A model generated the notes under the pieces. It was not told the origin of the DNA and did not search any database. It worked only from the letters and a program-made list of their open reading frames with translations. Source: Capra hircus (taxonomy: Eukaryota > Chordata > Mammalia > Artiodactyla > Bovidae). Taken from it: DNA of 64,000 bases. Both the position numbers and the translations under genes were made by a program. Shown one piece after another: positions 1 through 11,359 of this stretch. The DNA lies in contig NC_030811.1 of NCBI RefSeq assembly GCF_001704415.2, positions 72,806,069-72,870,068 on the forward strand. Reading direction: 5' to 3'. The stretch's first letter is position 1, and every line of letters begins with the position of its first letter.

Positions 1-420
1 AACCAAGTTCTCCTCTTCTATAAATCTCAGTCTTTGAACAACTGGTCTAAACTGTGTGCTAAACCTTTAAAACAGAACTTTAAAAGTCATTTAAAAGTTC
101 ATTATTATTAATATTTAAAATTAACTTTCTAAATTACTGACTTGCTTTGCATTATTAATTGATTTGTTTTATTTAATACATGCATATGGTACAAAACTCA
201 CAAGGTATGAAAAGGCTTATGTTAATAGTCAAAAATATGTCTCCTTTACAGAACTGACTCCCAGCTACTGAGTTTTCCTCCCTAGAGTCAAAACCTCTTA
301 CCAACTTCTTCAGTTTTCTTTTAGAGACATTCTTTGCTTTTGTGAGTATATATGTATATGTGTGCATTCTTCAAATTTATTTTTAATTATATAAGCAATA
401 CATGAACACTATTTCCTTTG
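1..420. other. AT-rich non-coding DNA, nothing recognised
   Basis: This stretch is AT-rich with no convincing ORF and no repeat I can name. The short frames are random. Confidence 0.5.
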
Positions 421-445
421 GAGTGGGGTGCCATTGCCTTCTCCA
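421..445 (-). repeat. 25-bp Bov-A2 end fragment
   Basis: The 25 bases match the 5' end of Bov-A2 in reverse orientation, the same run that ends the full Bov-A2 near 16085-16109. The sequence changes abruptly to L1 3' UTR at about 446. Only the SINE edge survives, so it is a relic of a deletion or patchwork repair at the L1 3' boundary. Confidence 0.6.
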
Positions 446-2262
446 AGATTCTCTATATCTGCGTTAGAATATGATATTTATCTTTCTCTTTCTGACTCAC
501 TTCACTCTGTATAATAGGTTCTAGGTTCATCCACCTCATCAGAACTGACTCAAATGTGTTCCTTTTTATGGCTGGGTAATATTCCATTGTGTATATGTAT
601 CACAACTTCTTTATCCGTTCATCTGTCCATGGACATCTAGGTTGCTTCCATATCCTAGCTATTGTAAATAGTACTACAATGAACAGTGGGATACATGTGT
701 TTTTTTTCAACCCTGGTTTCCTCAGGGAATGGGAATTGCTGGGTCCTATGGTGGTTTTATTCCTAGTTTTTAAAGGAATCTCCATACCATCTTCCATAGT
801 GGCTGATGGCCATTCTGACCAGTGTGAGGTGATATCTCATCGTGGTTTTGATTTGCATTTCTCTTATAATGAGCGATGTTAAGCATCTTTTCATGTGTTT
901 GTTAGCCATCTGTATGTCTTCTTTGGAGAAATGTCTGTTTAGGTCTTTTCCCCACTGTTTGATTGGGTTGTTTGTTTTCTGGCATTGTATGAGCTGCTTG
1001 TATATTGTGGAAATAAATCCTTTGTCAGTTGTTTCATTTGCTATTATTTTCTCCCATTCCAAGGGTGGTATTTTCACCTTGCTTATAGTTTCCTTTACTG
1101 TGCAAAAGCTTTTAAGTTTAATCAGGTCCCACTTGTTTACTTTTGTTTTTATTTCCCTTACTCTAGGAGGTGAGTCATAGAGGATCTTGCTTTGATTTAT
1201 GTCATCGAGTGTTCTGCCTGTGTTTTCTGCTAAGAGTTTTATAGTTTCTGGTCTTACATTTAGGTCTTTAATCCATTTTCAGTTTACCTTTGAGTATGGT
1301 GTTAGGAAGTGTTCTAATTTCTTCTTTTATATGTAGCTGTCCAGTTTTCCCAGCACCATTTATTGAAGAGACTGTCTTTGCCCTATTGTGTATTCTTGCC
1401 TCCTTTGTCAAAAATAAGGTACCCATAGGTGCATGGGTTTATTTCTGGGCTTTCTATCTTGTTTCTTTGGTCTATATTTCTGTTTTTGTTGCCAGTATCA
1501 TACCGTCCTGATGACTGTAGCTTTGTAGTATAATCTGAAGTCAGGAAGGTTGATTCCTTGAGCTCCATTCTTCTTTCTCAAGATTGCTTTGGCTATCCAG
1601 GGTTCTTTCATTTTCCATGTGAATTGTGCAATTTTTTTGTTCTAGTTCTGTGAAAAATGCCATTGGTAATTTGATAGGGGTCACTTTGAACCTGTAGATT
1701 GCATTTGGAGGTAGTCATTTTCACACTATTGATTCTTCCTGCCCAGGAACACAGAATATCTCTCTATCTGTTTATGACATCTTTGCTTTCTTTCATCATT
1801 GTCTTATAATTTTCTGTGTACAGTTCTTTTGTCTCCTTAGGTAAGTTTATTCCTAGATTCTTAATTCTTTTTGTTGGAATGGTGAATGGGATTGATTTCT
1901 TAATTTCTCTTCATGATTTTTCATTGTTAGTATATAGAAATGCAAGTGATTTCTGTGTATTGATTTCGTATCCTGCAACTTTGCTAAATTCACTGATTAG
2001 CTCTAGTAATTTTCTGATACTATCTTTAGGGTTTTATATGTACAGTATCATGTCATCTGCAAACAGAGTTTACTTCTTTTCTGATCTGGATTTCCTTTAT
2101 TTCTTTTTCTTCTCTGATTGCTGTAGCTAGGACTTCCAGAACTATGTTGAATAATAGTGGTGAAAGTGGACATCCTTGTCTTGTTCCTGATCTTTGGGGG
2201 AATGCACTCAGTTTCTCACCATTGAGAATAATGTTTGCTGAAGGTGTCCTTGGTTTTTCTAA
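446..2262 (-). mobile_element. L1 LINE, antisense, 5'-truncated (ORF2 to 3' UTR)
   Basis: Read on the minus strand this is the reverse transcriptase and C-terminal part of L1 ORF2, followed by 3' UTR. The L1-type catalytic FADD box is encoded at 2052-2063, and the familiar L1 C-terminal region lies around 763-1077. Many stops and frameshifts split the frame, so it is dead. The 5' boundary is near 2262, where the sequence becomes unique. There is no poly(T) at the 3' side (446); a SINE fragment abuts instead, so the tail is lost. Confidence 0.85.
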
Positions 2263-3100
2263 AAGCCAGGAGTTGCTTTTATTTCCTCTTTACCCCAGGA
2301 CTGACTGCCTGTTTGCACATCCACACAGGTTCTTGTTTCTTCTCAGAGAGAGCCCTGGGAGCTAAAAGGGTCTGAGTTCAAATTGGTGATGTGCATCTCA
2401 TGGTCTCTCTGATGGCTCATCTTGCAGGTTTTCCCTGGAAAGTAGTGACCTCTCAGAGTCCTTTTATCATGGAATAAAGCTTGACTAGACACTAACAAAG
2501 CAGTTGTCCTCTCACCTGGTCATTAGCTGGAGAGTTCAAAGCCAGGAAAAAGTATCATTCAGGGTAGCTTCCCCTGTACCCACTCTGTGAACAAAAAGGG
2601 TGGGAGTTGGGGGGTTAACAGTCCCACCACTGTGACAGGAACTCTTGACATACCAGAGAGAAAAGGTAAAATCTGATCCATGTAAATGATCAGATTCCAC
2701 GCAGAGTCAGTTACTTGACAGTAATGATCATGTCACTTTGACAAGCTTCTTTACACTACTGATCATACAGTCTTCTGGAGGAAAGATGCTGCCTCTGAGA
2801 AATGATCACAGCTTTGCCACAGATTCATATGACCACAAGGTGACTTATACATTTTACAATAAGAGTATCTGAGTATTTCAAGGAACTGGGAGCTCACAAG
2901 TTTAAAAAACCACCTACTGCATTGTGAGGCAGCTTAATTGGCCCAGTTCTTTTTTTAAAAACTTTGGATCCTATTATGACCTCTTTGCAACATTGGATAA
3001 ATTTAATCCTTCTTACTAATGATCAGAACCAATTTTTCAAACAGAAAAAAATCTAGCTAATCTGAGAAAGCCTGTACTTATCTAGAATATGACCAGGCCT
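2263..3100. other. Unrecognised non-coding DNA
   Basis: I see no gene here. The stretch has moderate GC, an AATAAA at about 2473 and several polypurine runs. An old LTR cannot be excluded, but I cannot assign a family. Confidence 0.4.
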
Positions 3101-3112
3101 CCAAGGGAGCTT

Positions 3113-3241
3113 GTGTGCATGCCAAGTTGCTTTAGACATGTCTGACTTTTTAAAACCCTGTGGACTATAACCTGCCAGGCTCTTCTGTCCATGGGATTCT
3201 CCAGGCAAGAATACTGAAGTGGGTTACCATTTCCTTCTCCA
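3113..3241 (-). mobile_element. Bov-tA-family SINE, antisense, partial
   Basis: The BovB-derived body is recognisable in reverse orientation; the tRNA-like head is missing (5'-truncated). It is flanked by a near-perfect 12-bp TSD, CCAAGGGAGCTT at 3101-3112 and CCAAGTGAGCTT at 3242-3253. Confidence 0.85.
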
Positions 3242-3253
3242 CCAAGTGAGCTT

Positions 3254-4596
3254 ATTTTTACCTAAATTCTGTCCAAAAGAATGTAAAAGGGCCATTTTCT
3301 TTTTCTCATTAACCAACTTCTTACCAATGTGATCATTTTTGCTTATCATAAAGTTCTTCATTTGAAGCGAGATTTTTGGGTTAAATCTACTTTTATTTTG
3401 TTACAGTTTCTATAGAAATGGTGATCAAAGTTCTCCTTGGGTTATATTGTATGTTAGCCAAAGCAGGGATTCAAGAAATAACTAGTCATGACCTGCCCTT
3501 CCTTTTCCACATTTACTGGTATTATTGCTCATTCTCATTGCACTCATTTAATCCCATCAGATTTATGGTTGATGAACCAGAGTTATGAAATATTATCTCA
3601 CATTCTTCCTCAGTATAGCCATTAGTATAGTCAGAAGGGTTGCCTGTTTCGTGCTTTTGCTTGGTATATAAAATGTTTACGTTTATCATGCCTAAAATAG
3701 ATGTGGCCATAATCTGTATTTATCATATAAGCTAAAAAATCATATAAGCAAGACAAAATATTGGGTTCTGCTCTTACAATGAAATGTATATTTCCCTTTA
3801 TGTGGCAAGGTCTTTGATCAAGAATGTGAATAAAGTGATACTTTATACAAGAATGTCATGTGGCTAACTTTAGGGTGCTAAACACTCATTTAAGATGTTT
3901 CTCTGGTTCTTGTCCCAAGCCATTTTTGCTTGACTGTGAACTGGGTGAATTTTGACTCATTTTGAGCTCATTTTGGCAAAATCCCAGTGGTTTGTTTCTC
4001 TTAGCTATACAGATAGTTCTAGTAGCCTGCTTATCTTCAGCCAGGTTGTCTTGAATGATTGCCAACTTGAAGATGGTTTCAGACTTGTCAGCATGCTTCT
4101 AGGGGAGGGTTGGGCAAGAAATATTTCGGTCATTCTTTTGTGCTTTAGAGTAAACTTTGTCCTTGCCTCTCTCCTTTGTAGCTCTTCCTGAAGTTCCCTA
4201 AAGGTTCAGAGGACTTTAGAGGGAAGATCCCTTAGCCTAAGCCTAATTGAGTCTGTATCTTCTCTTCAAAGCCATCAAAAAGTTGGTCCTAAGCTTCTAG
4301 TCTACCTCTTCCCTTCTCCTGGAATTCAGTTGATATTCATAAATATAATTTATAATATTCATGAAGGCTGTTTGCAAAGGTTGGGAGAGGAAAAGGCAGA
4401 CACTTCTCCTATGGTCCTGCCTCACTCATTCCCATATTGCCCCACCTTCCTCTGCCTTCTCCCTTCATGGTGTCTTGTACAAGGCAAGAGTTCAATAAAT
4501 ATGTACCAACAAACTACTCCCTCACTTGATCTCCCCCAACCACCATCCAAAGTCAGTCCTTTCCTCAAGGTTGAGAGGGAAGCAGTTCTGGATAGG
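3254..4596. other. Unique non-coding DNA
   Basis: No repeat family or gene is recognised. All frames are short (longest about 106 codons near its right edge, partly in the next SINE) and show no known domain. Confidence 0.45.
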
Positions 4597-4606
4597 CTTA
4601 GAGGGT

Positions 4607-4834
4607 TTGCGTGCGTGCTCAGTTGCTCAGTTGTGTATGACTCTTTTTGACCCTGTGGACTGTAGACCCCCAACTCTCAGGCTCCTCTGTTCACAGGATT
4701 TTCCAGGCAAGAATACTGGAGTGGGTTGACATTCTCTACCCCGGGGGATCTTCTTGACCCAGGGATGGAACCTGTGTCTCCTGTGTCTCCTGCATTGGCA
4801 AGCAGATTCTTTATCACTGAGCCACCTGGGAAGA
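4607..4834 (-). mobile_element. Bov-tA SINE, antisense, full length
   Basis: In reverse orientation the copy has the BovB-like tail first and the tRNA-Glu-like head (ending ...CCACCTGGGAAG on the plus strand) last. A perfect 10-bp TSD, CTTAGAGGGT, flanks it at 4597-4606 and 4835-4844. Confidence 0.9.
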
Positions 4835-4844
4835 CTTAGAGGGT

Positions 4845-5090
4845 ATAACAGAGTCTAAATGTATGTACTAAAATTCAAATGTGAAAAAATATGAACCTTT
4901 CTTTATTTTCTCTAGAAGAAAAATTAGACTAGAAGTCTGTTAGACTAGACTATTAGACTAGAAGTCTGCAGACTCCTGGTAGCCAGTCAACACGGGTTGA
5001 ATTGAAAGAATAAATGTGCCTTATCTTGCTCTGCAGCCCCTTCCAAGTAGAGGAAGGCAAAAGTGGTGGGATGATTAAAGGTTGGCCATT
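4845..5090. other. Unique DNA with a 16-bp direct repeat
   Basis: TTAGACTAGAAGTCTG occurs at 4924-4939 and again at 4953-4968. Each copy contains the near-palindrome AGACT-AGA-AGTCT. The rest is unremarkable. Confidence 0.6.
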
Positions 5091-5091
5091 G

Positions 5092-5222
5092 GGAGTTCCC
5101 TGGCAGTCTAGTGGTTAAGATTCCACGGTCCCAATGTTGGGGGCATGGGTTCGATCGAGGTCTGGGAACTGAGATCTCACATGCTATGCAATCAAAAAAA
5201 GAAGGAAAGAAAAAAGGAAAAG
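5092..5222 (+). mobile_element. tRNA-derived SINE (CHR/ART type), sense
   Basis: It opens with a tRNA-like head (GGGAGTTCCCTGGCAGTCTA) containing box-B-like GGTTCGATC near 5148 and ends in an A-rich tail at 5190-5222. A weak TSD (GTTGGCCATT before, CTTGCCCATT after) fits. The exact ruminant subfamily is uncertain. Confidence 0.75.
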
Positions 5223-5232
5223 CTTGCCCATT

Positions 5233-5639
5233 CAAGGAAACTCGGTATTTTTTGTTTGTTTTTAGTTTTTACAGTCTATTTCAGATCAGTGCAATACCAT
5301 TTGGGTAATTAATTGCTCAGTCTTTCAGGGTTTCTGCCTTATCCCCAGATGGCATGTGGGCACAGAAGGAGCTTATGGGTATCCTAGGGGATGGGAGTTA
5401 AGGGTTTCTTATTCTCTTTTGGTCCTTCTCTGGACCACTGAGAGCTGAGATCTCACTGGGATGTAGCTCACCTCTCCTGTGATTTGGACATCACTTTCTG
5501 TCCTCCTTGCACTTTCTGCTGAAGGTTTAGCAGCTGGCCCAGTGTTTGCTTTACTGTTTTGGCCTTTGCAATAAATAGTGTTTGTTTCTGAGGACCACAG
5601 CTGCCTCTTTTGCTGACTGGGAGCCCCATATCAGCTTTT
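5233..5639. other. Unique non-coding DNA
   Basis: I see no gene or repeat here. Confidence 0.4.
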
Positions 5640-6495
5640 TTAGAGACCTTTTTTTCTTTTATCATGTTTTTATTGTGATAAAAACACTTAATATGAGACC
5701 TACCCTCTTAAAAAAATTCAAGTGTACAATAATGTTAACCATAGACACAATGTTGTACAAAAGGTCTCTAGAACTTAATCACCTTACATAACTGAAACTT
5801 TATACCTATTGAATAGTGACTCTGCATTTCCACCCCTACTCAGTCCCCAGAAATCATAATTCTACTCTCTGCTTCTTTGCGTTTGACTGTTTTATATACC
5901 TCATAAATAAAATGGCATCATGCAGTACTTGTCCTGTGATGAGTTTATTTCACCCAACATAATGTCCTCAAGGCTTATAATGCTGCCACATATGGCAGGA
6001 TTTCCTTCTTTTATAATGCCAAATACTATTCCATTACAAGCATATGCCACATTTTTTATCCATTCATTTGCTGATGAACATTAGGTTGTTTCTCTGTTTC
6101 TGCTACTGAGAATAATGCTGCAATGAATATGGGAGTGCAAACTCTCTCCAACATCCTGATTTCAATTCTTTTGAATAGATATCCAGAAGGATATTGGGAA
6201 TACTGATATGCATGTGTGAAAGAGTATAATGGGACCCTTATCTCATACTCTACATGACATTAACTCAAAATGGATTAAAGACTTAAATGTAAAACCTGAA
6301 ACTGTAAACCTCCTAGAAGAAAACATGGGAAAAGCTTCATGACATTGGTCTTGGCAGTGATTTTTTAACCATGACACCAAAAGCGCATATACAAAACCAA
6401 AAATGGGGCTACATCAGAAGTAAAAGCTTCTCACAGCAAAGGAAACAGTAGAGTGAAAAGACAGCCTTTGGAATGGAAGAAAATACCTGGAAACA
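5640..6495 (-). mobile_element. Old L1 (L1M type) with 5' inversion
   Basis: 5640-6205 is antisense L1 3' UTR plus the end of ORF2. At about 6206 the orientation flips: 6206-6495 is sense L1 ORF2 C-terminal sequence, from a point upstream in the element. Antisense 3' end followed by sense 5' end is the layout of a 5'-inverted L1 insertion. By memory of the consensus, roughly 300 bp between the two arms is missing. All frames are broken. Confidence 0.7.
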
Positions 6496-6690
6496 CAGCA
6501 GCTCTTATAGACCCTACTAACCTCTGAGGTTCTCCAGCTACAAGGTCTCCTCATAACTTCTATATTCCTCATAGGCCCACACAGGAACCTCTCTGTCTCT
6601 TCCTTCATGCTCACTGGTGTGCTCATCAATCTAGGGCAGACACTTCTCTCCACCGGGAGTCTCATACCACATCCACCTCATGTTGGATAT
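6496..6690. other. Unique non-coding DNA
   Basis: A short spacer between the L1M copy and an LTR-like repeat, with no gene. Confidence 0.4.
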
Positions 6691-7100
6691 AGCAGGAGTG
6701 AATTAGTTTCCTAAGATTTCAATAACAAACCATCACTTAAAACATCAGAAATTATTCTTTCGTGGTTTTAGAAGATGGAAGGAAGTCCTAAGGGTATTGG
6801 CAAGGTTGGCTCCTTCTTCTGGAGGTTCTAAGGGAGAATCTGCTTCATGTCACTCTCCTAGCTCCTCATAGTTGCCAGCAATCTGTGGCATTCTTTGGCT
6901 TCCAGCTGAATGTGCCTCCATCTTCACCTGGTATTCTCAATGCGTGTCTCTACCTCCAATTTCTCTTATAAGGATACCAGTTACTGAGTTAGGGGCTACC
7001 CTAACCCAGTATGATCTCATTTATTTTGATTACTTCTACAAAGACCCTATTTCCAAATAAGATCACTTTCACAGAAACCAGAGGTTTGATCATCAGCCTA
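6691..7100 (-). mobile_element. MaLR/MLT1-like solo LTR, antisense
   Basis: The order of landmarks resembles the reverse complement of MLT1-type LTRs: GAATTAGTTTCCTAAG near the start, a GGAGGTTCTAAG-type block, CTTATAAGGATACCAG, and CAAAGACCCTATTTCCAAAT near the end. It is heavily diverged. The subfamily is not determined. Confidence 0.55.
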
Positions 7101-7599
7101 TCTTTTTAGAGAACTCATAACAAGGAGAACAGTATTGGAGCACAAGCCTAGATGTTCTTAGACTTTTCCTCAACTAGCCTGAGGTTTATTTAGGTTTCTA
7201 TCATCTAGGACCACCTACTTACAGGGAATGAGGATGCAAGTTTCCTCCTACCTTAGTTTCACCTTCCAGAATACTATCTTCTTTAATTCCTTGAGTCCTC
7301 TTCTCCATGATGGAAGAACTGTAGTCTCCTCTGTCATTTCCCTTTTACACAGACACTCACCTACAGCTCAGTGCTCAAACCTCTAGGCTTTGTTCTTGAT
7401 ATGTCAACACTGAAGGCTGGTCAGAGAGATTTTTCCAGTGCCTTTCACTGGGGCTTAGCCATGGCCTCCCATCCATGGAAACCACTTGGTAATCAGCATC
7501 ATGGAAATTCTTATGCTTTGAGAGCATGGCCACCTCTGCTTTCTCCTGAATATTCTTTCTCTCCTTAAAGATCAGTATACCTGGATTTTCTGTGTAGTC
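7101..7599. other. Unique non-coding DNA
   Basis: No gene or repeat is recognised. Confidence 0.4.
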
Positions 7600-7902
7600 T
7601 TTTTTTTTTAAGTAATTTTAATGTATGTATTTATTTATTTTTGGCTGTGCTTGGTCTTTGTTGCTGCGCAGGCTTTTCTCTAGGTGTGGCAAGCAGGGGC
7701 TACTCTCCAGTTGAGGTGTGAGGGCTTCTCACTGTGGTGACTTCTCTAGTTGCCAAGCATGGGCTCCAGAGCACAGGCTCAGTGGTTGTGGCACACGGAT
7801 TTAGTCGCTTCGTGGCATGTGGGATCTTCCCAGGTCAGGGGTGGAATCTGTGTCTCTTGCACTAGCAGGCAGATTCTCACCACCGGTCCACCAGGGAAGC
7901 CC
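7600..7902 (-). mobile_element. CHR-2-type SINE, antisense, full length
   Basis: Poly(T) and TTTATTTATTT at the left are the reversed A-rich tail. The tRNA-like head lies at the right, ending in CCAGGGAAGCCC. The central body (GGGATCTTCCC...) fits the CHR-2 family shared by ruminants and cetaceans. Confidence 0.75.
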
Positions 7903-7911
7903 ATCAGTGTA

Positions 7912-8626
7912 AATGATCTTTTTAAAACCTTTAATTGAAGTATAGTTGATATGCAATATTATGTTGGCTATCGGTATAAACGAAGAAGGAAATGGCAACC
8001 CACTCCAGTATTCTGGCCTGAAGAATCCTGTGGACAGAGGAGCCTGGTGGGCTGCTCTCTATGAGGTTGCACAGAGTCGGACACGACTGAAGTGACTTAG
8101 CATAGGTATAAAATATAGTGATTCAAATTTTTTAAAGGTTATGCTTCATTTATATTTATTATAAGATATTGGCTGTATTTTCTCTGTTGTACAATATACC
8201 CTTGCAGCTTATTTTCTGCCTAATAGTTTTTAATCTCTTAATCTCCTACCCACTTCTTCCCCCTCCACCTCTCCCCACTGGTAACCAGCAGTCTGCTCTC
8301 TATTCCTGTAAGTCTGCTGCTTTTTTGTTATGTTCACTAGTTTGTTATATTTTTTAGGTTCCACATGCATGTAAGTGATATTATCCACTGCTTAACTTTC
8401 TCTGTCTGACTTATTTCACTTAGCATAATTCTCTCAAAGTCCACCCATGTTGCTGCAAATGCAAAATCTTTTTTTATGACTGAGTATTTCACTGTATATA
8501 TGTACCACATGTTCTTTATCCATCCTTCTGCAGATGAACACTTAAGTTGCTTCCATGTCTTGGCTGTTGTAAAGAATGCTGCTATGAACATTGAGGTGCA
8601 TATGTCTTATTAAATGAATTTTTTTT
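7912..8626 (-). mobile_element. L1 3' end, antisense, split by a SINE
   Basis: The L1 3' UTR (TTAATTGAAGTATAGTTGA) and the end of ORF2 run antisense on both sides of a SINE at 7981-8104. The ORF2 tail near 8380-8600 resembles the L1 C-terminal region. TCAGTGTA at 7904-7911 and 8627-8634 is a plausible 8-bp TSD. The copy is 5'-truncated. Confidence 0.75.
7981..8104 (+). mobile_element. Bov-A-type SINE inserted in L1
   Basis: A sense Bov-A unit (GAAGAAGGAAATGGCAACCC to GAAGTGACTTAGCA) interrupts the L1 3' UTR. A perfect 8-bp TSD, GGTATAAA, flanks it (7973-7980 and 8105-8112), so it is younger than the L1. Confidence 0.85.
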
Positions 8627-8634
8627 TCAGTGTA

Positions 8635-8929
8635 TAGGGTTTTGCCAGACCTTTGAATTAAGGACCTAAGGGGTAAAGAAATTTTGACCAAGTAGACTCA
8701 GCAGATCACAAACTTCATGGAGGAGGAGAAGGTTCTAGGGTACATTCATCTGTCCAGAGGAAGAGTTTAGAGACGAGCAGGTTCTGCATGCCCAGGATGC
8801 CCAACATGAGAGTACCATGTGAACAACTATCTCTGTACACCTTCAGGTGAGAGAAACTCATTTGTCTTGCTCCCTCTACAAAATTGTTCCAATCCTACTG
8901 GACTCTCTGGTCCATTCAGAGTGGCTCAA
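8635..8929. other. Unique non-coding DNA
   Basis: Nothing recognised. Confidence 0.4.
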
Positions 8930-9150
8930 AGTTGCCTGGTAGAGGTCATGAGTACTTTATCTATGGCCCAAGGAAATTATACTGGTTTTTATCTAAGCCT
9001 CAGTTTGTTGGGTTTTTTTTTTTAACATAATATGGAATGGTAGTAGCCTCTTTGAAAAATTGTCATAATTATTGGACAAAATATATGCAAAGCAACTAAT
9101 CTAGTGCCTGGTGATGAGGGGATGCTTAATAAGCAGTGATACCTTCATCA
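8930..9150 (+). repeat. MIR-like ancient SINE
   Basis: Core-like elements are visible: TAAGCCTCAGTTTG near 8993 and the AGTGCCTGG...GATGCTTAATAAG end near 9103-9135. It is degraded and carries a poly(T) run at about 9007. Confidence 0.45.
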
Positions 9151-9914
9151 TTAGTCTAGTCCGCTTCTCTCTCCTCTCTCTAGATTATACCACTTCTCTG
9201 AAATTATCCCTTCTTTAAATACTCCTTCTGCCAAAAAGAAAAATAAGGAAGAACAAGAATATTAGGCTCTCTAGAGTTCCTCTCGTCCATTTGCCTATGT
9301 AGAGAACTTTATCCTAAGATTCAGTTTCCCCTGGGTGTTTCAGATTCTATAATTGGTCATCCTGGCTCTACAAAATTCTAACTACAGAGATTTATGACAT
9401 ATATCCCAGTCTACCATGTTGCACAATAATTATGCATAGCACAAAATCTGTTTCAGTTTTTCTTTTTTAGAAAATGTCATTTGATCATCCGATTAGTCTT
9501 AGTTCACATGTGTTCATTCGTCACCATTTGTTGCTCACAATGTCTTGGAGTAAAGGAAATACCAGTCAGTCACTGCACTGAGTCGTCTGAGAAGAGGAAG
9601 AGGAATGGGCCCCTTACCGCTTTAGCTCTCTTACTTGTAGGTGACGTCTCTTCATCACCTGCTTGTAGATGGCCAGCTTGGTCCAGATGCTTACTGGAAA
9701 GAAAGAGAAGGGGCTGGCATTTCATCAGGGCAGAAGGATGTGGGAATTTCATTAGAAGGGACTACTAAAGATTCTGCTAACAGTGACTCCAGAGTAGCAG
9801 CAGTTTGTTTTAATTTGTTTTGTTTTCCCACCACAGATAAGTGACCCCCTCCTGTCAAAGTGATGTGAGGTAGTCCTATGGTAATCACTAATAACTCCCA
9901 TTCACACCACTGCT
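9151..9914. other. Unique non-coding DNA
   Basis: There are a few frames of 60-97 codons without recognisable domains. I see no gene. Confidence 0.4.
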
Positions 9915-10905
9915 CAAGCCAATACCTAGGAATCATATTTGACTTTCCTCTTTCCTTTGGATCCTGAGTCCAATGTATTAGCAATTACATCAGTTCTACC
10001 TTCAAAATACATCCCAGATCTAGATTACTTCTACCATGCCCACCATCATCTCTTACCTAAACCACAATCTCTACCTGGTCCCCCAATTCCTACTTTGATA
10101 TTGCTACAGTCAATTTTTCACCCCAGCTTTCAAAGTAGTCTTTAAATGTATATTCAGTTATTTTATTTCCCTATTTAAAAGCTTCTTTAGCTTTGTACTT
10201 TGCTTGTAATTCCTTATCTCAACCCACAGGACCCTGCAGTAATAACTCTGAGAAGTTTTCTGCCCCTCCACTTCCTCATGACTCCACTTCAGGTGGCTCT
10301 ATCCTTGCCATCTCTCAGACTTATTCCTGTATCAGTTGTTACGCCCTGTGTCTGGGACATTTTTACCCCTTCCCTTCATTCAGATGTGACCAGCTCAAAG
10401 GGGCTTTCCCAACACTTACCTCTATCATTTTCTATTCCATTGTTGTTTTTTAGTCTGTAAGTCGTGTCCAACTCTTTGAAGACCCCTTGGACTGTAGCCT
10501 GCCAGGTTCTTCTGTCTATGGGATTTTCCAAGAAAGAATACTGGAGTAGGTTCCCATTTCCTCCTCCAGGAGATCTTCCCAACCCAGGGATCGAACCCTC
10601 CTGTGTCTCCTATACTGGCAGGTGGATTCTTTACCATTAAGCCACTGGGGAAGCCCTCTCTATTCCATTACTTGGCTTTATTTTTCTTTGTAGTCCTTAT
10701 TTCAGTCTCAGATTACATATATAGTGTATACCTTTTTCATGTGTTGACTTTGTATCTCCCCACCTAGAAGGTAAGCTCATGAAAGCAAGGAGATGGTCTT
10801 GCTCATTGCTGTATCCTCAAGATTTTAAAGATTTCCTGGCCCTAATATAGCTGCTTCTATAACTACAGAAGTAGTTGTCAAATGAAAGGATGAATAAATG
10901 ACACC
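9915..10905 (+). mobile_element. L2 LINE 3' part, split by Bov-tA
   Basis: Landmarks of the L2 3' region appear in order: CCTAGGAATCATATTTGACT (9926), CTACCTTCAAAATACATCC (9997), then after the SINE GAAGGTAAGCTCATGAAAGCA near 10768 and AAAGGATGAATAAATGA near 10885. It is very diverged and non-coding. The Bov-tA at 10442-10658 interrupts it. Confidence 0.6.
10442..10658 (-). mobile_element. Bov-tA SINE, antisense, full length
   Basis: The reversed BovB-like tail comes first and the reversed tRNA-like head (CCACTGGGGAAGCCC) last. A perfect 11-bp TSD, TCTATTCCATT, lies at 10431-10441 and 10659-10669. It sits inside L2. Confidence 0.9.
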
Positions 10906-10969
10906 TTTAAAATACCTTCATATACTTCATCCTTCACCCTATAACCTCAGAGTCTTCACTTGTTCAACC

Positions 10970-11052
10970 AAATCAGAATCTCTGGAGGTGGGGCTCAGAC
11001 TTCAGAAATTTTTAAAAACTCCTTAGGTGATCCTCTGTTGAGAATGACTAGG
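10970..11052 (+). repeat. MER5-like hAT fragment
   Basis: AATCAGAATCTCTGGAGGTG with the following GGTGATCC...GAGAATGACTAG resembles the right half of MER5A (a hAT-Charlie MITE). Confidence 0.5.
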
Positions 11053-11054
11053 TA

Positions 11055-11235
11055 AATCAGGAATTGTCAACACATAATGTACACATGAATCACCCAGACA
11101 TCCATTGAAATGCAGACTCTAAAGTAGTAGTAGTAGTAGGCATAGGCCTGAAAGTCTGCATTTCTAATAAAGTTCAGGTGATACCACGGCTGCTGGTCCA
11201 TAGACTGTACTTTGAGTAGCAGGGCCTGATTCCTA
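11055..11235 (-). repeat. MER5-like hAT MITE, opposite orientation
   Basis: GAATCACCCAGACATC, CTGCATTTCTAATAAAG and GCTGCTGGTCCATAGACTG match the reverse orientation of MER5A. A (TAG)n run at about 11125-11139 sits inside. It adjoins the MER5-like fragment at 10970. Confidence 0.55.
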
Positions 11236-11359
11236 ACAGCCCTGGAGATCTCCATACTGTGACTAAAGTGAAGATAACACCATCCACATCTACCTCGGCC
11301 TAAGGAGGCTGCTAGTTGCACCCTGGAAGGCTCGGGATTGAACACACAACAGAGGAAAT

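Noticed and set aside
842..1180. 112-codon plus-strand frame with membrane-like hydrophobic residues
   Set aside because: It is the reverse complement of L1 ORF2. T-rich antisense LINE sequence always gives hydrophobic spurious proteins.
7571..7911. ATCAGTATA and ATCAGTGTA as TSD of the CHR-2 SINE
   Set aside because: The left copy is about 20 bp away from the SINE tail, and the right copy better fits the adjacent L1 insertion.
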